DNA of 15,876 bases from DATBFX01 sp036558305 (GTDB taxonomy: Bacteria > Chloroflexota > Chloroflexia > Thermomicrobiales > UBA6265), in contig DATBFX010000235.1 in assembly GCA_036558305.1 (NCBI GenBank), forward strand, positions 1 to 15,876, given 5' to 3'. Below, piece by piece: positions 8,356 through 13,782 of this stretch (position 1 is the first letter of the stretch; each line of letters begins with the position of its first letter). The notes under the pieces were generated by a model that did not search any database, had not been told where the DNA came from, and saw only the letters and a program-made list of their open reading frames with translations. The position numbers were made by a program, and so were the translations under genes.

Positions 8356-8904
8356 ATGAATACGAGCCCCAGGCCCGTCACCGCCGCCCAATTGTTGGCG
8401 ATGGGCGAAGACGCTCCGTTCGAATTGATCCGCGGGGAGCTGCGTAAGGTGCCACCGACTGATGCCGGGCACTGGCTCGCTTCCGGTGCCTTTGCGACGG
8501 AGTTCGCTCTCTATATCCATTGCGGCCATCCGGGCAGAGTCCTGGTAGGCGAGGGAGGCTTTCTCGCCGAACAGAACCCCGATTCGGTCGTCGCACCGGA
8601 TGTCGCGTTCATGCATGCCGACCGTGTCAAACAGATCGAAAATAGACGCAGGTATTCGGTGATCCCGCCGGACGTCGCGGTCGAGGTGTTGTCACCGTCC
8701 AATACGCGCAAAGAGATCGCCGAGAAAGTGAAACTGTATCTCGACAACGGCGTACGACTCGTGTGGGTAGCCGACCCGCTGCGAATGACGATCACTGCCT
8801 ACACGGCAGATGCCGGCGTTCGTATCTACCACCTCGGTGATGACCTCGATGGGGGCGACGTGCTGCCAGATTTCCTGGTTCCGGTCGCCAAGTTCTTCGA
8901 GTAG
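8356..8904 (+). CDS. Uma2 family endonuclease-like protein, first of a tandem pair
   Basis: A 182-aa protein from ATG 8356 with AAGGAAG at 8341-8347 as ribosome binding site. The frame is open far upstream (to 6406), but that stretch is the antisense of the CoxL-like gene, so the ATG is the real start. Family features are FELIRGELRKV (residues 20s), VVAPDVAFMHADRV, VAVEVLSPSNTRKEIAEKVKLY with the conserved E, S-P-S and K, and LVWVADPLRMTITAY. These form the PD-(D/E)XK-like core of Uma2 proteins (DUF820). The family is abundant in cyanobacteria and Chloroflexota and its biological role is unsettled. It is followed 54 nt later by a paralogue. A TAAGAT at 8312-8317 could be its -10 box, but no matching -35 is visible. 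Confidence 0.9.
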   Translation: MNTSPRPVTAAQLLAMGEDAPFELIRGELRKVPPTDAGHWLASGAFATEFALYIHCGHPGRVLVGEGGFLAEQNPDSVVAPDVAFMHADRVKQIENRRRYSVIPPDVAVEVLSPSNTRKEIAEKVKLYLDNGVRLVWVADPLRMTITAYTADAGVRIYHLGDDLDGGDVLPDFLVPVAKFFE

Positions 8905-8958
8905 GATTGGCTCGGGTCGGGCGGGGTCGATACGCGCCGCAGGTGAAGGGCAACCGAC

Positions 8959-9513
8959 ATGTCGACGACGACAAAACTCGTCTCGGCCAAAGAACTGGCG
9001 GCAATGGGCGATGACGCGCCCTTCGAATTGATCCGCGGGGAGTTGCGGAGAGTGTCGCCAACCAAGGGGTGGCACGGATTCGTGTCAGGACGCTTTACCC
9101 GGGAGTTTGTTCTCTATTCAATCGCCATCCTGCCGGGCGAGGTGTTCACGGCGGAAGCGGGGCTCTTTGCCGAGCACGACCCGGATACGGTGATCGCCCC
9201 CGATCTTGCCTTCTATCGAGCCGATCGGGTGCCATCGCAAGAGGAATTGGAGGCCGATTTTCTTCGTGTCCCCCCCGATGCGGTCTTGGAGGTTCTTTCG
9301 CCCTCGAACAGGCGAGCCGACGTCGAGGAGAAAGTGCTGATCTACCTCGGCGCCGGTGTGCCGCTCGTACTGGTCGCGAATCCCCCGCGCGAAACGGTCT
9401 CCGCGCGAACGCCAGACGGCCGCGAGCGGATTTTCGGCATCGAGGACGAACTTGATCTCGACGACGTCCTCCCCGGCTTCCGCGTCCCGGTCGCGAAGTT
9501 CTTCCGGCGGTAA
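8959..9513 (+). CDS. Uma2 family endonuclease-like protein, second of a tandem pair
   Basis: A 184-aa protein from ATG 8959, with GAAGGG ending at 8950, 8 nt upstream. It is clearly paralogous to the gene before it: LAAMGDDAPFELIRGELRRV matches LLAMGEDAPFELIRGELRKV almost residue for residue, and both end PVAKFF. Core motifs are VIAPDLAFYRADRV, AVLEVLSPSNRRADVEEKVLIY and VPLVLVANPPRETVSA. All residues conserved in the family appear present. Its TAA (9511-9513) is one base from the stop of the convergent gene, leaving no room for a terminator between them, so the transcripts must overlap. The two copies have drifted in the middle, so the duplication is not recent. Confidence 0.9.
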   Translation: MSTTTKLVSAKELAAMGDDAPFELIRGELRRVSPTKGWHGFVSGRFTREFVLYSIAILPGEVFTAEAGLFAEHDPDTVIAPDLAFYRADRVPSQEELEADFLRVPPDAVLEVLSPSNRRADVEEKVLIYLGAGVPLVLVANPPRETVSARTPDGRERIFGIEDELDLDDVLPGFRVPVAKFFRR

Positions 9514-9514
9514 A

Positions 9515-9871
9515 CTACTCCTCCGGCTCCGTGTTGTCCGGGATCGGCTCGGTGTCGAGGGCGCCGAACCCCGTGTCGCCGTAGCCGCCGGTGACGCCGG
9601 GATCGGTGTCGGCGCCGAGACCGCCGGTTTCGAACGGCTCGATCTCTCGCCCGGTGACGACGGCGATGATGCCGTCGAGGGTGCGCGCGACCGCGCCTTC
9701 GCTCTCACTCGTCAATTGGGCGATTTCCCAGACCGGCGAGCCGCTCGCGGCCAGCGTCGCGATCCTGCGCTCGACCGGCGGCAGCGTCTGGATGTAGGCC
9801 TGCGCGCTGCTCAAGAGCCGAACGATCTCCTCGGAACCGCGCGACGTTGGTTGCTCATCCTGGTCGTCCAT
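9515..9871 (-). CDS. small helix-turn-helix-like protein with acidic Gly-rich tail
   Basis: A 118-aa protein from ATG 9871-9869, chosen because AGGAGAGG ends 5 nt upstream; the frame is open to 9961 without another good start. Residues about 33-68 (ERRIATLAASGSPVWEIAQL, then a second helix with SEGAVARTLDGIIAVV) have the spacing of a LuxR/sigma-region-4 style helix-turn-helix, although basic residues for DNA contact are few. The last 40 residues are low complexity, rich in Gly, Asp, Glu, Pro and Thr, and very acidic. I do not recognise the family. It lies downstream of the LuxR-type regulator on the same strand, separated by a hairpin, with its own palindrome upstream, so it is probably a separate unit. 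A protein-protein interaction role is as likely as DNA binding. Confidence 0.7.
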   Translation of the reverse strand: MDDQDEQPTSRGSEEIVRLLSSAQAYIQTLPPVERRIATLAASGSPVWEIAQLTSESEGAVARTLDGIIAVVTGREIEPFETGGLGADTDPGVTGGYGDTGFGALDTEPIPDNTEPEE

Positions 9872-9905
9872 CGTCACCTCTCCTGTCCGACCCGGGCACG
9901 CGACC

Positions 9906-9919
9906 TCCGTTCTAACGGA
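9906..9919. promoter_or_regulatory. 14-bp palindrome upstream of the small HTH-like gene
   Basis: TCCGTT-CT-AACGGA is a perfect two-fold palindrome (6-bp arms, 2-bp centre) 35 nt upstream of the ATG at 9871. Its size and symmetry fit a dimeric regulator site, such as the LuxR-type regulator next door or the gene product itself. No second copy was noticed in the window. Confidence 0.35.
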
Positions 9920-9950
9920 TGGAACGATCGCACATCGGGCGCAAACGCGT

Positions 9951-9981
9951 CGCGGCGGCACCGAAGCCCGGTGCCGCCGCG
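9951..9981 (-). terminator. terminator hairpin of the LuxR-family regulator gene
   Basis: A perfect 13-bp GC-rich stem (9951-9963 with 9969-9981, arm CGCGGCGGCACCG) and a 5-nt loop, 21 nt after the TAG of the LuxR-type gene. On the minus strand it is followed by ACGCGTTTGCG, so the U-tract is weak, but the stem is very stable and correctly placed. Confidence 0.6.
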
Positions 9982-10002
9982 AGATGGTTTAACCGTTGGC
10001 CG

Positions 10003-10761
10003 CTAGCGCGGGCCGAATCGCTCGTTGCCCACCGCCGCCGGGCTGCCGGCGCCGTTCCGGGCGGTCCCGGCGGTGCCACTGTCGTCGATCGACAGCCAAC
10101 CGCGCTTGAGGGCGGTCACCACGGCCTGGGTGCGGTCGTTGACGGCCAATTTGCGCAGGATCGAGGTGACGTGGTTCTTGACCGTCTGGGCGCTGATGCC
10201 GAGGGCGTAGCCGATCTCGGCGTTGGTCAGCCCGTCGGACACCTTGCGCAGGATTTCCAACTCGCGGTCGGTCAAGGGGGCAAAGGCGCTGGTCGGGGCC
10301 AGGTCGCTGACGGTGGCCGAGCGGAACTGCTCCAGCACCCGCGCCGCCACGTACGGTTTGTCGAGCAACTGCTCGTTGATGACGTATTCGCCGGTGGCCG
10401 AGCGCCGGATCAGACCGATCAGCTTTTGCTCGTCGATGTCCTGGCCGCAATAGGCCGAGGCGCCGGCGCGGATGGCCGCGAAGAGCTCGTCGTCGCTCTC
10501 CTGCGCCGCCATCACGATCGTGGCGATCGACGGGTAGCGGCGGCGGAATTCGGTGGCGGCGGCGAGCCCGGGGGCATCGGGCAGCGTCGTCCCGACGAGC
10601 AGCACGTCCGGCAGGTGCTCGTCGGCGAGACGGTACCCCTCCTCGGCGGTCGCGGCGCTGCCGACGACCTGCATGCTCTGCTCGGACCCGAGGCAGCCGG
10701 CCAGACCACGACGGAAGAGCGGCTCACGCTCGACGATCAAGACGCGCACCGTGTCGCTCAT
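10003..10761 (-). CDS. LuxR/NarL-family regulator with degenerate receiver domain
   Basis: A 252-aa protein with a receiver-like domain (residues 5-120) and a LuxR HTH (about 165-230). The start ATG 10761-10759 has AAAGGA 10 nt upstream; longer frames to 10962 carry unrelated sequence. The HTH is canonical: LTDRELEILRKVSDGLTNAE, then ALGISAQTVKNHVTSILRKL. The receiver keeps the fold (VRVLIVEREPLFRRGLAGCL, AIRAGASAYC) but lacks the phosphorylation chemistry: the acidic pair is Glu11-Arg12, the phospho-acceptor position is Gly57 (PDVLLVGTTLPD), the Thr/Ser switch is Ala, and the conserved Lys is Gln107. It should therefore not be a normal two-component target. It lies 303 nt after dapB on the same strand, with its own promoter candidate. 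A ligand-sensing or constitutive regulator is likely. Confidence 0.9.
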   Translation of the reverse strand: MSDTVRVLIVEREPLFRRGLAGCLGSEQSMQVVGSAATAEEGYRLADEHLPDVLLVGTTLPDAPGLAAATEFRRRYPSIATIVMAAQESDDELFAAIRAGASAYCGQDIDEQKLIGLIRRSATGEYVINEQLLDKPYVAARVLEQFRSATVSDLAPTSAFAPLTDRELEILRKVSDGLTNAEIGYALGISAQTVKNHVTSILRKLAVNDRTQAVVTALKRGWLSIDDSGTAGTARNGAGSPAAVGNERFGPR

Positions 10762-10973
10762 CGGTTGAAAATCCTTTCGTTGCTCGGGAGCCACCCCATC
10801 CGACCCCGACCGAGTAACCTGGACCATTCGGCACATGACCGCCGGCACGACAATCGACCAACGCCGATGGAACGCCCGCCGCGGGCACCAAGCCCGGACC
10901 GATCGGACGACTCGCGCGGGAGCAGGCTCGGCGGGATGTCGCCACGATGGTGGAAGGTGCACCGACTGGTAGC

Positions 10974-11002
10974 AGTGTACGGTGACCGGGCTACCGGCTC
11001 AA
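10974..11002 (-). promoter_or_regulatory. putative promoter of the LuxR-family regulator
   Basis: On the minus strand TTGAGC (11002-10997), a 17-bp spacer and TACACT (10979-10974) form a sigma-70-like promoter about 210 nt before the ATG. Both boxes match 4 of 6 consensus positions. The rest of the 303-nt dapB-regulator gap shows no gene, no strong hairpin and no other clear signal. Confidence 0.4.
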
Positions 11003-11064
11003 CCGGACAATAGTCACGTGTCCTAGGATGGACCGTCCGGGTCGGTTGGGGGGGACCTCTGGTG

Positions 11065-11853
11065 TCAGGCGCTTTGTGCGCCGACGAGATCGGCCATCGT
11101 GTAGAGGCCGGGAGACTGCGAGACGACGAACGTTGCGGCGCGCAAAGCACCGAGGGCAAAGGTCCGGCGGCTGAGGGCGCGGTGGACGATCCGGACTTCC
11201 TCCCCCTCGTCGGCGAGCAGGATCGTGTGTTCCCCGGCGTTGCCGCCGGCCCGGACGGCATGGATGCCGAACTCGCCGCGCCGCCTGGGCGCGACGCCCT
11301 GCCGCCCGTAGACCGCCCGATCGCCGAGCTCCGCGCCCAGGGCACCGGCGATCGCTTCGGCCAGCGCGAGTGCCGTCCCCGAGGGCGCGTCGGCTTTGTG
11401 GCGGTGGTGGGTCTCGACGACCTCGACGTCGTAGCCGTCGAGGGCGCGGACGAGCATCGGCAAGATCGCCAGCACCGCGTTGATCCCGAGACTCATGTTG
11501 CGCGCGTAGAAGAGCGGAATCGTCTTCGCCGCCTCCCCCAGCGCCGCCAATTGATCGCGCGAAAGTCCGGTGACGCCGCTCACGAACGGTCGCCCCGCCT
11601 CCGCGCAGGCGCGCGCGTGAGCGACCGTCGCCTCAGGCGACGTGAAGTCCATCAGGACATCGATCTCCGGCAAAAGGGCGGCAACGATGTCGACGATACG
11701 GACATCGGCGCCGACCGCTTCGCGTATGGTCGGCGCCCTCCCCGGCCTGGCGACACCGCCGACCAGCGCGAATGCAGGGTCGGCCAACGCCGCCGCCGCG
11801 ATCTCGCGCCCCATCCGTCCTCCGATGCCGCCGATGCCGATGCGAATCGCCAC
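11065..11853 (-). CDS. dapB: 4-hydroxy-tetrahydrodipicolinate reductase
   Basis: Reduces the product of DapA to tetrahydrodipicolinate with NAD(P)H in the diaminopimelate/lysine pathway (cytosol). It has 262 aa, the normal length. It begins at GTG 11853-11851; the ribosome binding site GAGG (11864-11861, 7 nt away) is inside a dispersed repeat. The N-terminus IGIGGIGGRMGREI is the dinucleotide-binding loop, DVLMDFTSPEAT follows, and the signature VVETHHRHKADAPSGTALAL carries the catalytic His and Lys. The C-terminal block FGIHAVRAGGNAGEHTILLA closes the substrate site. It follows dapA by 185 nt filled by inverted repeats and is most likely co-transcribed with it under the T-box. Confidence 0.96.
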   Translation of the reverse strand: MAIRIGIGGIGGRMGREIAAAALADPAFALVGGVARPGRAPTIREAVGADVRIVDIVAALLPEIDVLMDFTSPEATVAHARACAEAGRPFVSGVTGLSRDQLAALGEAAKTIPLFYARNMSLGINAVLAILPMLVRALDGYDVEVVETHHRHKADAPSGTALALAEAIAGALGAELGDRAVYGRQGVAPRRRGEFGIHAVRAGGNAGEHTILLADEGEEVRIVHRALSRRTFALGALRAATFVVSQSPGLYTMADLVGAQSA

Positions 11854-11858
11854 TGTCT

Positions 11859-12036
11859 GCCCTCACCCCCGACCCCTCTCCCTCGAAAGGGAGAGGGGAG
11901 GGTCTTCATCAGCGAGCAATCTGAAGGGGCGCACGGCAGTGCGCCCGGCCCGTCAATGCGGCGCCTCGATGTGGCAACCACATCCATTGAAACGCTCCCC
12001 TCTCCCTTCCGAGGGAGAGGGGTCGGGGGTGAGGGC
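11859..12036. repeat. inverted pair of GC-rich hairpin repeats between dapA and dapB
   Basis: Two copies of a 42-nt element face each other: 11859-11900 and, reversed, 11995-12036. They differ at one position. Each begins (outer end) with GCCCTCACCCCCGACCCC and contains its own 11-bp hairpin (11873-11883 with 11888-11898; 11997-12007 with 12012-12022), and together they could form a very long stem. The 94-nt interior contains an 8-bp hairpin, GGGCGCAC/GTGCGCCC (11927-11946). The unit begins 2 nt after the dapA stop codon and ends 5 nt before the dapB start, so it fills the gap. It looks like a REP/MITE-type dispersed element and carries no gene. Confidence 0.8.
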
Positions 12037-12038
12037 TC

Positions 12039-12974
12039 TTAGTCCGCCGCCATCGCCGCCAGATCCGAAAAACCCCACGCTTGCATCGCCGCTTCCAGCC
12101 GTCGACGATTCGCATCCGTCATGTCGGTCAGCGGCAACCGGAGTTCGCCGGAGCAGAGACCGAGCAGACCCGCGGCGGTCTTGACGGCGGTCGGATTGTT
12201 CTCGATGAACATCGCGCGGCAGAGGTCGAAGAGGCGGTGGTGGATCGACCGCGCGGCGGCGAAATCGCCGCGGCGGCAGGCGCCGGTCAGCGCGGCGACG
12301 GCATCCGGCACGATGTTGGAGACGACGGAAACGACGCCGTGACCGCCGACGCTCATGATCGGCAGCGTCAACGAATCGTCGCCGGAGAGGACGGCGAAGT
12401 CGGGTCGCGTCTCGATCGCGATCTGGCTGACCTGATCGAGGTTGCCGCTCGCCTCCTTGATCCCGGCGATCGTCGGGATGGCCGAGAGACGGAGAACGGT
12501 TTCCGGCGTCATGTTGACCCCGGTGCGACCGGGAACGTTGTAGAGAATCAGCGGCAACTCGGTCGCCTCGGCAATCGCCGCGTAGTGCCGAAACATCCCC
12601 TCCTGCGTCGGCTTGTTGTAGTAGGGGACGACAACAAGCGCACCGGCCGCGCCGGCCGCCTGGGCGTACCGCGTGTGCTCGATCGTGGCGTGGGTGTTGT
12701 TGGTGCCGGTGCCGGCGACGACGGGGACGCGGCCGGCCGCCTGATCGAGCACGATCTCGACGACGCGATCGTGCTCGAAGTCGGTCATCGTCACCGATTC
12801 GCCGGTGGTGCCGCACGGGATCAGCCCGTCGATGCCGTTGCGAATCTGGAACTCGACCAGACTGCGCAAACCCGCCTCGTCGATCTCGCCGTTGCGAAAC
12901 GGGGTGATCAGCGCGGTGAAAGCGCCGGTAAAACGTGGGGTGACGGTGGTGGTCGACGTCGTGAACGCGGGCAT
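12039..12974 (-). CDS. dapA: 4-hydroxy-tetrahydrodipicolinate synthase
   Basis: Condenses pyruvate with aspartate semialdehyde, the committed step of diaminopimelate/lysine synthesis. It is 311 aa from ATG 12974-12972, with AAGGAG 6 nt upstream; the frame continues upstream to 13337 but that part is leader RNA and repeats. Motifs are CGTTGES (Thr56/Thr57), PYYNKPTQEG, LYNVPGRTGVNM with the catalytic Tyr145 and Arg150, IAGIKEASGN with the Schiff-base Lys173, and SGDDSLTLPIMSVGGHG. All active-site residues are present. About 20 N-terminal residues (a Thr-rich stretch) precede the usual family start. It is first in the dapA-dapB unit, preceded by a T-box leader, and bracketed on both sides by inverted GC-rich hairpin repeats. 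Confidence 0.96.
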   Translation of the reverse strand: MPAFTTSTTTVTPRFTGAFTALITPFRNGEIDEAGLRSLVEFQIRNGIDGLIPCGTTGESVTMTDFEHDRVVEIVLDQAAGRVPVVAGTGTNNTHATIEHTRYAQAAGAAGALVVVPYYNKPTQEGMFRHYAAIAEATELPLILYNVPGRTGVNMTPETVLRLSAIPTIAGIKEASGNLDQVSQIAIETRPDFAVLSGDDSLTLPIMSVGGHGVVSVVSNIVPDAVAALTGACRRGDFAAARSIHHRLFDLCRAMFIENNPTAVKTAAGLLGLCSGELRLPLTDMTDANRRRLEAAMQAWGFSDLAAMAAD

Positions 12975-12999
12975 CTTCGTCTCCTTCTGGAAGGGATTG

Positions 13000-13103
13000 G
13001 CCCCCACCCCCAACCCCTCCCCTACGTAGGGGGAGGGGAGACGCCCCGATGTGCGCGTTCCCCCTCTCCCTCGGAAGGGAGAGGGGGTCAGGGGGGTGAG
13101 GGC
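13000..13103. repeat. second inverted pair of GC-rich hairpin repeats, upstream of dapA
   Basis: Two related copies in opposite orientation: 13000-13040 (GCCCCCACCCCCAACCCC, then a hairpin centred on the palindrome CTACGTAG) and 13058-13103, with a 12-bp hairpin 13060-13071/13076-13087 and outer end GGGGGGTGAGGGC. They belong to the same family as the pair between dapA and dapB but are more diverged and separated by under 20 nt. The pair lies in the transcribed leader of dapA, ending 26 nt before the start codon. Confidence 0.75.
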
Positions 13104-13193
13104 AAAAACTCCAAGCACGAACAAACCGTCGAGAACACGGCTGCGGCGATTGGGCGCCTCCGGTCGAACGACCGGGGCGCCTAGCGCTTGGAG
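13104..13193 (-). terminator. possible second attenuator hairpin in the dapA leader
   Basis: On the minus strand CTCCAAGC (13193-13186) pairs perfectly with GCTTGGAG (13116-13109), directly followed by TTTTT (13108-13104). Inside is a very stable hairpin: GGCGCC (13181-13176) with GGCGCC (13158-13153) stacked on CGGTCG-type arms (13175-13169 with 13166-13160) and one bulged base. The outer stem closes a loop of about 70 nt, which makes it less certain as an intrinsic terminator. The last codons of the small leader ORF overlap the 5' outer arm. Confidence 0.45.
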
Positions 13194-13249
13194 CGAACGA
13201 AGGAGAGCGCAGGAGACGGGAATCTGAGGAGGTGCGAGGTGCGGTACAT
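13181..13249 (-). CDS. 22-residue leader peptide ORF (candidate)
   Basis: ATG 13249-13247 is preceded by GGAGG (13260-13256) with an ideal 6-nt gap. It encodes 22 residues, beginning MYRTSHLLRF and ending SFVRSKR, then TAG at 13183-13181. It lies between the T-box terminator and dapA. Its Ser-Lys-Arg-stop codons lie in the 5' arm of a hairpin that ends in a T5 run, the geometry of ribosome-mediated attenuation. Four Arg codons and one Lys codon are present. Only one Lys codon argues against a strong lysine sensor; Arg or general translation sensing is possible. It may also be a chance ORF. Confidence 0.4.
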   Translation of the reverse strand: MYRTSHLLRFPSPALSFVRSKR

Positions 13250-13265
13250 GGTCACCCTCCGCTGA

Positions 13266-13293
13266 CTCGAAGCCCGTAGCTCGAAGCTCGTAG
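13266..13293. repeat. tandem 14-bp duplication
   Basis: CTCGAAGCCCGTAG is followed immediately by CTCGAAGCTCGTAG, differing at one base. It lies between the T-box terminator and the small leader ORF. It has internal AGCTCGAAGCT symmetry and may be a fragment of a dispersed repeat. Confidence 0.6.
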
Positions 13294-13337
13294 CCGGCAA
13301 CGCGGAACGTGACACCTCTTTCGGCGGCGACGGTCAC

Positions 13338-13370
13338 AAAAAACCGCCGCCCCCGACTGGGGACGAGCGG
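13338..13370 (-). terminator. T-box intrinsic terminator
   Basis: On the minus strand CCGC (13370-13367) pairs with GCGG (13347-13344) and CCCC with GGGG around an AGT loop, followed by six T (13343-13338). The 5' arm CTCGTCCCC is also the 3' part of the antiterminator, so the two structures exclude each other, as in all T-boxes. About 360 nt separate it from the dapA start, longer than usual. Confidence 0.85.
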
Positions 13371-13647
13371 TGTCTTGCCCGTGGTACCACCCCACTTCGC
13401 CGCCGTGTAGCCACGACGACGCCCTTTGCCCGCACGGCGCGTCCGAGTGCGCGATGCGGTGACCCGGTAACGGGGGTCCCTTCCGTCGCCGCCTACTGGG
13501 TGGGTTTGTCACACCACACCGTTGGGGGCGCGGCTCCGAGGTCTTGTTCGCCGGCCATTCCGGTCCCGCTTCGCAGCGACCGCGGTTCTCTGCCCCGTTC
13601 CGGCCAGGTACTCGTCCTCATCTTCGCCGTTTGCGATTCGGTTGTTG
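13338..13647 (-). promoter_or_regulatory. T-box leader RNA, probable tRNA-Lys specificity
   Basis: The leader RNA binds an uncharged tRNA and then avoids termination. Visible on the minus strand: lower stem I GAGG (13619-13616) with CCTC (13541-13538); the AGTA loop-E element (13612-13609); middle stem GCCGG (13604-13600) with CCGGC (13554-13550); AGAGA bulge (13591-13587); distal stem CCGC/GCGG with the loop GGTCGCTGCGA; specifier loop GAAC-AAG-A with AAG (Lys) at 13545-13543; and the T-box GTGGGGTGGTACCACGGG with UGGU at 13389-13386 and the partner CTCGTCCCC. UGGU would pair with a tRNA ending ACCA, consistent with tRNA-Lys. Reading the specifier one base earlier gives CAA (Gln), which makes no sense for dapA. 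Confidence 0.9.
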
Positions 13648-13653
13648 TGAAAG

Positions 13654-13682
13654 AACCTATCATCGCAGCCCTCACCTGTCAA
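13654..13682 (-). promoter_or_regulatory. promoter of the dapA T-box transcript
   Basis: Minus strand: perfect TTGACA (13682-13677), 17-bp spacer, TAGGTT (13659-13654) preceded by TG one base away (extended -10). Predicted transcription start is near 13647, a few nucleotides before T-box stem I begins, which supports both calls. Confidence 0.7.
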
Positions 13683-13704
13683 TACGTGAACAGACGTTCG
13701 CGGC

Positions 13705-13733
13705 TTGACAGAGCCGGTCGCTCGTCATAGGGT
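13705..13733 (+). promoter_or_regulatory. divergent promoter of the isomerase-oxidoreductase pair
   Basis: Plus strand: perfect TTGACA (13705-13710), 17-bp spacer, TAGGGT (13728-13733). The start is expected near 13740, about 43 nt before the GTG. The -35 box is 22 bp from the -35 of the opposite dapA promoter. Confidence 0.65.
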
Positions 13734-13782
13734 GCCGCGTCGAATTGACGGCCGCGAGCGCACCGGAAACGAGGACCCAAGC

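Noticed and set aside
6406..8904. 832-codon plus-strand frame leading into the first Uma2 gene
   Set aside because: Positions 6406-8106 are antisense to the clearly real CoxL-like gene and show the Arg/Val/Asp-rich composition of a GC-rich shadow. Only the part from ATG 8356 is real.
11859..13103. CRISPR array
   Set aside because: The repeats are in inverted pairs, self-complementary and without regular spacers.
12975..13337. N-terminal extension of dapA to 13337
   Set aside because: The extension translates the hairpin repeats and leader and has no homology to DapA; ATG 12974 has an ideal ribosome binding site and the expected N-terminus.
13338..13647. Lysine (L-box) riboswitch in front of dapA
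   Set aside because: The region contains the specific T-box sequence, UGGU bulge and specifier loop; I saw no L-box core motifs.
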